A program made the translations under genes and the position numbers. This document shows positions 49,615-59,245 of a DNA stretch of 64,000 nt, piece by piece. Numbering within the stretch: position 1 is the stretch's first letter; each line of letters starts with the position of its first letter. The notes under the pieces are model-generated. The model saw only the letters and a program-made list of their open reading frames with translations, was not told the DNA's origin and did no database searches. This DNA is from Gonatopus flavifemur (taxonomy: Eukaryota > Arthropoda > Insecta > Hymenoptera > Dryinidae): NCBI GenBank assembly GCA_018340375.1, contig JAFFJZ010000008.1:3410001-3474000 (forward strand), given 5' to 3'.

Positions 49615-51010
49615 GCACAAACTAAAGTCAATTTTGTTCTAACACAATTTATGAATGAATGAATGGAACGGAAAATCATGGTTACCATAATAACATTACC
49701 CTCGTTTACTCCAGAAACAATGCACATAGAACATTGTTACCAACGTCAATTTGATCTCAATTGCATTCATGTGAGCGATTAGTCAAATTAACAACAACCG
49801 ATGGCATGAGAGTTGACATGGGATTTTTTCCGTGTTTCATTCATACTATTCCCCAATTGATAAAACAAATGATTATGCTACCTTTGTACAGTCGATTCAT
49901 CGCAGTTATCCAAATTCGGATTCATGGAATAGAGGAGATTTCTCATTGGAACAAAGAGGAATTTTTTGATGAGCAAATCGATAATAACCCCTCACAGCAC
50001 CACAGTCCCATTAGAATTCTTCGAGGATTCATAAACAACACAATCAATTCAATAAGAATTCTTTATTAAATCTTCTGGGACTGTGGTGCTGTGTGGGACA
50101 TTTCGCCCAATTCATGAATTATATTTTCTATGAAAAATGTATTCCCAGGTAGAAATATTCTATTAAATCCTATTACGAATGGTGGAATTTCTGATTGAAT
50201 ATTATTGAATTTCATTGAACCCTATTCATTTTCCCATTCGTCAGTGAAATTTCATAGATTATTTGTGACAAGGTTTCCATCAAACTTTTGTCTTCAAATT
50301 TTCTTTATTTATCAATAATGCCTATTTACATCAATATTTTTATGGGAGAGTGCAATTATTGAAGAATTTTTAAGAAACTCATTGCAATGATTATAATTTT
50401 TCAAAAAAGAATTGATTTTCATTTTCTTTCAATGCATAGCATTGAATTGAATATCAAATTTATCTCAAAGATAATGCCTTGAAAGATGAATTACGTTTCA
50501 TTATATCAAATACGAATTTGGAATCATTTTTCAACACTTATTCGTATTCATGATCAACTCATATATAACGCCGAGGAATTAAGTTGATTAATTCAATTCC
50601 TGATACAACAGGTACATTGAATTCAAATATATGTTTAGAATGCGAAAACTTTTCACTTTAGTAATATCTATATTCAATAATCATTAGGAACAATCTTAGT
50701 AAAATACGTTCAGTAATTAGATTCCCAGAAAAGAGTAGGAATGAATGAAATAAAAGATCAGAATAAATAAGGATTAATTGAATGTGATGAAAATAATATA
50801 AAAACTACTCATCACTGATATTCCAATCATAAATTCGAATTATTTTGTTTTATTTCCACTTGTTTCCTTGTTTTAATTTTCCACTTTGACTTGACTTTCT
50901 AACGTCATCTCTTACTTCATTTTATTGTTTGTTCCACTGTGTTTTATGTTCATTTCATTTCCTCATTCTTATTTTGTTTTTTCAATTTGATTTTCCGTAA
51001 TCGCAAGAAA
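49615..51010 (+). repeat. Long dispersed repeat, copy 1 (inverted partner 58165-59245)
   Basis: Collinear, on the opposite strand, with 58165-59245. Shared blocks in order are atgaatgaatga; aatcatggtt.ccat; ccagaaacaatg; gagcg.ttagtcaaatt; tccgtgtttcattcatacta; aatgattatgctac; attcatgaatta.attttctatgaaaaat; tcatcactg; and a purine/pyrimidine-rich end with gtcaagtcaaagtgg on the minus strand. About 550 bases near 50.16-50.7 kb have no counterpart in the other copy. No coding function is evident. Confidence 0.8.
49989..50097. mobile_element. 109-bp hairpin element with CACAGCACCACAGTCCCA arms, AC duplication
   Basis: Ends ccctcacagcaccacagtcc and, read inward, cccacacagcaccacagtcc differ at one base. 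Inner gaattctt also pairs. AC lies on both sides. The inverted partner repeat at 58.6 kb runs straight from ataacaac to tttcacc.gattcatg without it, giving an empty site. Confidence 0.88.
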
Positions 51011-52011
51011 ATATCCCTCATAAGAATCAAAAGCTTTCATTTCTCCTTCATTGTTTCTCTGGCAAATGAAGAAATTCCTGACCCATGGTTTTCTAATAAA
51101 AAATCGAAACAAAAAGATTGATTCTCGTTAAAATCGACTCAACAAAAGTCGATACAAAGAATTGAAAAATCAAAGGAAAAAATCCGTCCTTATGCAGATA
51201 GAATCAGTATCGCTCACGTCTATATGGAGAAGACTAATTTATTTGCACTACCCTCAGGAATATTTTGTTGTACAAAGTCCCATTCTTCTTTCTGAATCTT
51301 TTTTTATCTTCGTTTGATGTAGGAAGATTCTGATTATAATCCTCCTCAACACATGACCATTTTCTCCATGAGCGATACTGAAAAGTTACGGTTTAACAGC
51401 TCAAACTTTTACCATCACCGATGGTGAAAATCATCAGGCATAAAGAGCAGTTACATCCGAAATCTTTCAATATCCCTGGCTTACGAACGAAAATAGGACA
51501 TCGTAACATGTAATTTCTCTGAGTATAATGAACTGCAGTTACTGGTGGAACTTAGTTCCGGGTGATAAAAAAGAAGAAGCTGGTAATGAAATCTATAGTA
51601 AAAGCAGCTTCAATTTAGTACCATTTGCGAAATACTGTAAAAATGAGTGCAATTGCAGGTGATCCAATATCGACTTTAGTCGGGAATATTTTTTTTTTAC
51701 CTCATATTTTACTTGAAAGACATATTCTAAACAAAAAAAGTACTGTTGGAGTATAAAAATGCCCATCCCTGAACCGAAATGTTTAAGGAACGGAAAAGAA
51801 TTCGGAAATTTGATTGATATGTCGATTATAAATTCGCAAAATCCCTCTTAAAATTCTCAACAAATTTTCGTTCATGGAATGAAATAGCTAATCTTTATTC
51901 ATGTTTTGACGCACCATTAAGGTAAGAATCCCACGATTCATATTCAAAGGATATGTTTTGAATGATGTTTTCCGATGATCACTCGAAGATCACTGATCTG
52001 TATAAGGACGA
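51011..52011. other. No feature seen
   Basis: AT-rich, no termini or tandem arrays. Confidence 0.35.
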
Positions 52012-52155
52012 CCCAATAAACATTACATCTAAAACTTGTCTGACAATGTCGCGTGAGGCATCGTTTAGAGAATAATTGTCTAGAAATTATTTACTAGTAC
52101 GTGAAAGCTGTTTCACGTAATACTTTTAGACAAGTTTATATTATGTTTAATAGAG
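52012..52155. mobile_element. Small palindromic element with CCCAATAAACATTAC end
   Basis: Left cccaataaacattacatc and inward-read right ctctattaaacataata; both then run into aaacttgtct. The centre has acgtgaaagctgtttcacgt, a perfect-looking hairpin. The left 15 bases are the same as the right terminus of the element at 41721-42146, although the bodies differ. Confidence 0.8.
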
Positions 52156-52215
52156 AGTTCCCTATAATACGTATGACGAGAGTGATAAGGTAGAGAAAAC
52201 GCGTCGCAGTTAGAC

Positions 52216-52522
52216 AGCCTGACACGCGCAGCTCAAGGCAAGCGCGCGCGTGAACTCATTTTCAGACAATTCTGACTCAACTGGTAGCTTCTGCTCCAGG
52301 ACGCTGAACGTCGTTAATTCACTAGGTGTCAGGCAACATTTTGAGGAAAGTTTCGCATTTCCATTGCAGATAAAGAATTGTGATGTGTACCTTAGTGAGC
52401 ACACCAATCAGCCGAGTGCTGACTCAAGTCCGTCAAGTTTTTTAAGCAGCTACAAGGCATTTAATGATTTTCCTTATCAACACAATTTTTCCCAATGCTT
52501 CAAGACCTGTACTTCATTGTAG
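52216..52522 (+). other. Candidate coding exon or lost element frame, unidentified
   Basis: About 100 codons open, with no internal ATG start; it follows an in-frame stop. Composition is clearly less AT-rich than its surroundings. The peptide is rich in Ser, Asn and Phe (for example QHFEESFAFPLQIKNCDVYL) and ends at a TAG. A cag directly before ctcaaggc could be an acceptor. I know no matching family. It lies beside a MITE and the CAGTACTGG-rich block, so it may belong to an element. Confidence 0.22.
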
Positions 52523-52659
52523 AATCTCCTCATTTATAATATTTCAAATCCCTTCGAGAAAATACCCTTCATTTAACGAACTCCAGATGATATCACCTTT
52601 CAATATTTATTTTTCCCGTGTCTTACGGGCTTTATCTCTCCAGTGCCCATGTGGAAGTA

Positions 52660-54140
52660 GAAACACGGGCCAATACTGGCTGAGTAGTGTTGCCAGAATT
52701 GCCAGTACTGACAAATGCACTCTCACCATTACATAACCAGTTGAATTGACGATACTGACCCAAAGTCGAAATGATACGAAAGAGCCAGAATAACATCCAC
52801 CACGGTGTCAGTACTGGTTTTTTATGAGGGCCTGTTATGAGGGATTCCTGGTGCTTCAAAAGGACCATTTGTTCCGCAAGAGCTAATCAACAGATGGGAA
52901 GGATTCGAAATGATAACATCCTATGTGCAAATTCAAACCCGACCCAATACTGGCACAGTACCGGTAACCAAAGTTATTCGTGTTATCATATTTCAAATAA
53001 TAAAAAAATACGTCAAATTTGAAATTCAAAATTCTTCCAAATACATTTTTCACATAATCGTTATCGAAGAAAGGCATTCTGAAGGTGGTTTCTTGAAATT
53101 TCACCTAATGAAGATTGAAGCCGGGTCCTGCGAGTGAGAAAAACGAGTCTTCATCACATAAGCCGATCTTATATTGTTGACGATGGATCACCCAAATTGT
53201 CATTCATTGTGATAATTCCGTTGAAATACGACGATTCATCATAGATGCCGTAGTGGAACAAAATTTTATCAATCCTGGCACAGTGTTGGTTCTCTACGGT
53301 ATTCTACGTTGTTATGGAGTCTGGCTTAGTTCTGGCGCATCTCTGTCTCACTAAAACAGCCTTATTCCTAGACCGTTGGTTGGAACTCCGTTCCTCTATC
53401 GATAGTAAAGTAGTGAGGTAGAGTTGTATCAATTCCAGGACAGTCTCATATTCTATCAGTGATGTACACTGTGAACTTTGGTTTGGTACTGGCACTGTGT
53501 TGTTTCTAAAAAAAAAAATATGTCCTTACGAACTTAATTTTAACTCAAATTCACCACTGATTCCGTGGTAAGACAACGTTGGACCGGTACTCGTGGTATG
53601 TTGCCTTTTCATGTATTCCACAGCGTTATCAGTTCTGGTTCACTACTGGCCCAGTCTCGTCTTACGATAGTAGCTGTACTACTACAGAATGAATTCGGTT
53701 TCTGATCCCCTACCAACTCAGTATTAGGACGACGTCACAGCAATACTGTTGGAGTATCGTATTCTAATGTATTTTACAATGTAATTAGTGCTGGCTCAGT
53801 ACTGGGTTTATTGAAATAAAGTTGATTTAGATTCTGATTTGCGACCGATTCCGTAGGGAGACAATGCTGTATGAATACTAGCTCGTACAATGTTGCCAAC
53901 TCTGGTTCGATACTGGGACAGTTCTGTTTCCCTGAAACTTGGGTCCTTGCTCAGTGGTGAAGATTGAGTACTAGCGCAGCACTTTCTGTCTACGGGAATC
54001 GATAATCCTCGAAATCCGCCCAACGATTGGTGCCAGTTGAGAAACAGTAATGACCCTGAACAGAAATCGTTGTTTCTGCCGGACTCCGACAAATACAACT
54101 TTGCCAGTACTGCGGTTCTTGACAACTCTGGCAATTTCCA
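52660..54140. repeat. CAGTACTGG-motif cluster
   Basis: About a dozen copies of TGG..CAGT.CTGG and variants (ccaatactggctg, gtcagtactggt, caatactggcaca, ggtactggcactg, ggctcagtactggg, gccagtactgcgg) are spread over 1.5 kb at roughly 100-150-base intervals on both strands. The motif is that of copies A, B and C. The termini of those copies are not seen here. No reading frame is kept, apart from a 111-codon minus frame with no recognisable domain. Confidence 0.7.
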
Positions 54141-57100
54141 CATGGGTGTATTAATTTTTCCAATTTACAAATATTTTCCTAGACTTTCCTTCAATAAAAA
54201 CCTGTGATTGAACTTGGGTAGAGTTTCACGTTACAAGAGAAGAATTCGAGCATATCTGAGAAATTCAACTCTTCCGAAACATTTACAGAATTCCCACAAT
54301 ATTGAAATAATTGAAAAAATAACTGGATGAGCATTGTAGAATTTCATAGCATATTGCGGAAGTTTTGATATCATGGTTGCCAAGTTTCATACGTTTTATG
54401 TTGTATTGGCTAGACGTTGGAAAATTATTAATTGAAACAACAAAAGAACAGTCATTCTCTTTTCCACAAGACCTGGCAAACAGCCATTCGCGAAACAAAG
54501 AGAAAAAGTCTTTTTTTATTCTCTCCTTTTCGGATGGCAGATTGCCAACGAGAAAAGGAAAAATTGTTCTACAAGTAAAAAGGACATCTTGTTGGATTTT
54601 CGAATTTCAATAGCCAAACACCCATGCGAATTCTTTCCTCCTGACTGTTTGCGAACAATAATAATGTCATTGGAATCTCTGGTTCTCACGTAATCACAGA
54701 AGTTCGGCAACAATCTTACGGATGATTTTCTAAAACCATATCACCAAAAATAGTACCGAACTGTTCAAGTTTCATGTGAACGGACACAAAAGCAGCATCA
54801 TCATTTCACCTGGCAATTCCTTTTGGTCTGAAACTCGAGATCCAAAAGGCATTGTTCTGTCGTTGCTACTGCTCTTTCACTATTTCTCTTCTCCCGTTCT
54901 ATTTCGCGTGCCCCCGTCATTATACATGGCTTCGTGGTTTCGTGTCCGGCATGAAATGAGCGAACGAACGAACGAACGAGCGAACAGTATACCGTCTGGA
55001 AAAAGAGACGCAAATCAAAAAGAATGAAAAAAAAAAAAGAATTAACGGGTGCATAGAAGAAAAGAGAATAGAGAAATGAAGAGATGCTCAATCATCAGAG
55101 ATCTACGTTCTCGTTGTGATTCTGGGAACGTGTACCTTTTTCTCCACTCCGTGGTTCGGTTGTTTTTTATCCAATTCTGTACGCCTGCTTTCCTTCTACC
55201 ACTTTCCTCTTGCGTGTGGGTCGTTTTTCTATGCCCGTGACCCTCTGTACTCTTCCCACTCTCTCTTTTTCTCAACACTCATTTTGCCAACCGTTTCGCG
55301 AAACAAAATACTCCCAACTGTAGTGTGGTATATGTAAGTAGATCTATTTATGTGTAGGCATACCTTCGCACGAGCACAGACACGATCGATAGATAGCACG
55401 TGAATGCCACACAGGTGCCACAGGCATGCTCATGTTTGAGTTGGAAAGTTTCGACCACCAGAAAAAGTGAATTTTTTATGGGTTTGCTCAAATTTCCATC
55501 CGTAAACCTCTCGAAAAGTATTATGGTAAGCGAAATGTTTTCTTTTTTCCTTTCTTTCATTTCAAGTGAAATTCCCTCTTTCGTATTACGAGTGTTCTTG
55601 CCAGAGGTGTTTAATAGACTTTAATTATCCTTCATTCACTTCATTAGCGTTACGTCGGAATAAAATAACGGGGGTGGAAGAAATCCGAAATATAGAGATA
55701 AGGGTATGTGTAATGTGCTCATTCATTAAATTAAGTTGCGATCTTATTCTTATGAATGCATATGTACGGAATGATTATAATGGGGAACATTTATGTAGTA
55801 CGAATTGATATATATTCATATCATGATAGAAAAAAACTACGTATATGCGATAGCTCGCCACAACTCTCTCTTCGAGTTTAAGATGCAAAGTTGTGAGAAA
55901 ATACAGAGTTATGGTTTCCGTCGTAATAATCACGCTTATCCCACGGGTACCATACTTTGTCTAATAATCTTTGATAAGAACTTTTCTCCGTGCGGAAAGT
56001 TTTTTCTCTTTTGAAAAGATTTACAGTACAAACGCATGAGAAAACGTACGAAGATAATGACATATGTCGTGATCGATGTATGTATACAGTGCAGTTCTTT
56101 TTCGAGCTTATTCTGCACGCAATCGTTATGCACCCGGATTACGAGACAACATATGTGGTGCTTCTTCAGATCATAGTTCTCGTAAGGTTTGAATATTGAA
56201 GGGTGGAGGATATACTATACGTTACAAATCATAAGATGATGAGCGTTGTTAATGCAAGAGGGTCTATGCTCCCTACCCTGGGACTTCATTGAGAATAGTG
56301 TTACAATGACAAATAAGCAGCAAATATAAACACTTGGAAGAAAAATTTTCTTCTGGTTTCGGAGGACAAAACAGATTTTGATACCCACTTAGAAACTATT
56401 AAAAACCCATTTGAAGTTGGTCTGCTGTCAGGTAGTACCATGTTTTAACAGTCGGTTTCAAGTGTCAGTTGCGGCATTGTTATCATACTAGAGAACCTAT
56501 CATACAACCTTCAAAGTTGATAAAAGCGGGTGGGAGCATCCACACTGTCCACGCAACGTTTTACCTCAATACAGTTCAATTCAATTGAAAAATCTCTTTG
56601 TATAGACTTTCTTTGACAGAAAGAGGAGGTCTGCACAGAGAGATTTCCATTACATAGAATTCTGTTGGCGTGAAATGGTGCGTGTACGATGACTGCTGCT
56701 ATGCCGCTGGTATCTTCCGAAAGTCAGTTACCAGCGTTCGTCCCATTCTTCTCATTTGTTGTTGAATTACTATATTTTGTTCTATATCGTGATGTAACAG
56801 TAGAGTTCCTACTCGCCCTGTTTCCAACTGGACTGTCCTGATTATAAACTGAATATCCAGCGTCTTGCATAAAAGCAAAACAGGACGATCAACGTCCTCA
56901 ATTACTAACGCCTAAAAAAATGGTAAAAAATGGTGTATTGAGAACCACATCACTGCAAACTGAAGGCTGTTAAAATTGACTGTTCGCAGTGATGCGATAC
57001 ATCTGAGAATTGAGAATATGCAGTTTGTAAAAATGGGTTACAGATCTTCACGGCCTTTGAAATTCAATATCATGTGGATAGATAATCGATGATACTTCGT

Positions 57101-57709
57101 TTTGTTAGGAATTCGAATACTCCTTCATGAATATAAATCCGCAGGTATGATGCGGTTATAACTCATTCTAATTTCACTTCGATATAAAATTAATCTACGG
57201 GCCAGAATGATATCTATACTACAGATTACTTACCAGTACACTTAGAAAAGAGCCCATCAGAGGAATAGTACAGTTAATTATCCCATGAAGTAACACATTT
57301 ACCTGATATGCTTTTTATTACAATCATTACTATGATATGTATATCCTATTGATCATACAGTGTTCAATGTTATAAAGTGTCACTTCGCGTCACTACACAA
57401 AACAATATTATGTGGATTGTGCATGGATTTTTGTTGATTTTATGAAACCGCTCATGTAAATACAACTGAAATGACACATAGTTGCTGTAACTAAATGTCA
57501 GCCATAGCAGCGGAATAATTGATGAAATAGTAGTCAGTGCATGCGTCATCAGATTCTATTTGTTGAGGAACTCATTTGAATAAATATTTTAAGTTGTCTT
57601 GAATAAATATTTTACAATTAGAGATAGGCGATCCCAATTCGATCTGCACGAGATCGAATTCCTCCCTCCAATTTTTCGATTCTTTGTATCAATTTTTGTG
57701 TAGCCATCA
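54141..57709. other. Element-free stretch; CpG-richer block at 54.8-55.35 kb
   Basis: No MITE or tandem array is seen. A block at about 54800-55340 is richer in G+C and CpG than the rest and has pyrimidine-rich runs plus a gaacgaacgaac repeat (54958-54983). It could be regulatory or a 5' exon region. A hairpin with arms atcactgcaaac and gttcgcagtgat lies at about 56951-56996. Confidence 0.3.
54958..54983. repeat. (GAAC)n microsatellite
   Basis: Four perfect GAAC units followed by gagcgaac. Confidence 0.9.
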
Positions 57710-57960
57710 CACTGAGAGAAGCGTTTATTCAAATATTCGACAGCTAGTAAATTTAGTCACTGTAAATAAAAATTTAGTTGTGCAAGCTGAATTTTATTTG
57801 TTATAACTATATTTTTTATTCCCATTGAATGAACCATTTTATTCATATTTCAGACAGCTAGCCTTTTATTTACCCCAACTAGAGTCTCACTAGCGTAAAT
57901 AAAAATCTAGTTGCTGTAACTAACATTTAGTTGTCCCAACTAGGTACCTTTCTCTCAGTG
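57710..57960. mobile_element. MITE with CACTGAGAGAA ends and CA duplication
   Basis: 251 bases with ends cactgagagaag and ctttctctcagtg. CA lies directly outside both ends. It shares its body with the copy at 5058-5298 and has inner ctagttg/caactag pairs. The CA duplication is one of four non-TA cases. Confidence 0.9.
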
Positions 57961-57984
57961 CAATGTTCACGGAAATCGATCTTT

Positions 57985-58165
57985 TTTGTTTTAATTCTTA
58001 GATCTCCATAAATCCTTTTGTATCTTTTTCAACATTGAAATCTTTGAATCTGAGTAGCTATCGAAATATTTGTGGAGATTCTTTGCCAAAATTTAGATCT
58101 CAAGAGATGTAAATAAATCTCAAGAGATTTGCATATATCTAATTAGATCTAATCTTTTTCTCTCG
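57985..58165. repeat. AGATCT-rich short stretch
   Basis: Contains ttagatctcc, ttagatctcaagagat, aatctcaagagatttg and ttagatctaatc. It is a loose relative of the arrays at 23.2 and 27.9 kb, with no clear period. Confidence 0.4.
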
Positions 58166-58448
58166 ATTTAAAAAACACAACAAATGGAATGAGAATAAGG
58201 AAATGGGATGAAATACAGTGGAACAAATAAGATGACAGTCAAATGAAGTGAGAAAAAATCAAGTCAAAGTAGAAAAGTAAGAAAAAATGAAACGAGAAAA
58301 GAAAGACAAACTTAATTTGATAATCAAATCAACAGTGATGAGCAATCGGTATTATTAGGAGTTTGAATTTTATTTCTATCAAGTTTGATTCATTCTTACT
58401 CTTATATGAATAAAAATTAATAACAAATGATCATCATAGAAGGAACGA

Positions 58449-58556
58449 CCCTAGTAGAGATCATTCTAGGCCCTCCTTCGCTATCGAGGCAGACCAGGCG
58501 TATCCCTGGCCCTGATATGGCCCAGTGAACTACCTAATATGATTTCTACCAGAGGG
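58449..58556. mobile_element. 108-bp element with CCCT..GTAGAAATCAT ends
   Basis: Left ccctagtagagatcattctagg and inward-read right ccctctggtagaaatcatat. The interior has ggccct, aggcgt and tatggccc, like the inner side of the 23977-25294 element. The single terminus at 18724 matches it. Flanks do not show a clear duplication. Copy 1 of the long repeat has a cccaggtagaaatatt remnant at the equivalent spot (about 50147). Confidence 0.75.
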
Positions 58557-58714
58557 AGTTTAATGGAAATAAATTTTTCATAGAAAATGTAATTCATGAA
58601 TCGGTGAAACTGTTGTTATCTATTTTTTCATTGAAAGAATGTTTCTCTGTTTGGAGGAAAAATCTTTCCTGTTTCATAAATTCAAATTCAAATCATTGCA
58701 CTGAATTGACTGCA

Positions 58715-58972
58715 CACGCAGAGAAATGTGGTTTTCAATATTATAATACATTTTGTATCAAAGTAGCAGAATAAGTGACATAGTATAATTTCTACAACAC
58801 AGGATAGTAGAAATTAATGCTCAAAGATTTGAGAAATTGTTCAATTTGGCGCAATTTCACATCACAAAACATGAATTTTTATTACACTGTGTTGTGAAAA
58901 TTATACTATCTTTCTTATGCTGCTACTTGAGTACAAAATGTGATAATATTTTGAACGTCTTTTTTCTTCGTG
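58715..58972. mobile_element. MITE, family of 39980-40235, with empty site in the partner repeat
   Basis: Same arm blocks as the 39980 copy (acattttgta.caaagtagcag, ataagtgacatagtataatt, acaacaca). Flanks are CA and TA on the plus strand. The partner repeat at about 49893 reads tttgtacagtcgattca uninterrupted; this copy reads tttgta, the element, then tgcagtcaattca on the minus strand. That indicates a 2-bp duplication with one later change. Confidence 0.9.
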
Positions 58973-59245
58973 TACAAATGTAGCATAATCATTTGTTTGT
59001 CGATTGGAGAATAGTATGAATGAAACACGGAAAACAATTCCATACCACTTCTGCATTGGTTGTTCTCAATTTGACTAACCGCTCACATCAATGCCATTGG
59101 GATCAAATTCACATTGGTACCAATGTTATATGTACATTGTTTCTGGAGCAAATAACAGTAGTGTTACTATGGGAACCATGATTTTTCGTTTCGTTCATTC
59201 ATTCATTCAAAAAAAAAACTTCAGTTGGTGTGTTGGTGTGAACAC

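Larger units (their letters stand above)
58165..59245 (-). repeat. Long dispersed repeat, copy 2 (inverted partner 49615-51010)
   Basis: Reads on the minus strand as the partner reads on the plus strand. It is interrupted by two small elements (58449-58556 and 58715-58972). Near 58335 it shares gtgatgagcaat and ggagtttgaattttat with the partial copy at 29.5 kb. Confidence 0.8.

Noticed and set aside
53808..54143. 111-codon minus-strand frame
   Set aside because: It lies wholly within the CAGTACTGG cluster and consists of repeat sequence.
54801..55278. Several overlapping frames on both strands
   Set aside because: Pyrimidine-rich and CpG-rich DNA lacks stops on either strand; no consistent frame or motif.
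56951..56996. miRNA-like hairpin (arms atcactgcaaac and gttcgcagtgat)
   Set aside because: The stem is only about 12 pairs with a 21-base loop, shorter than an animal pre-miRNA.
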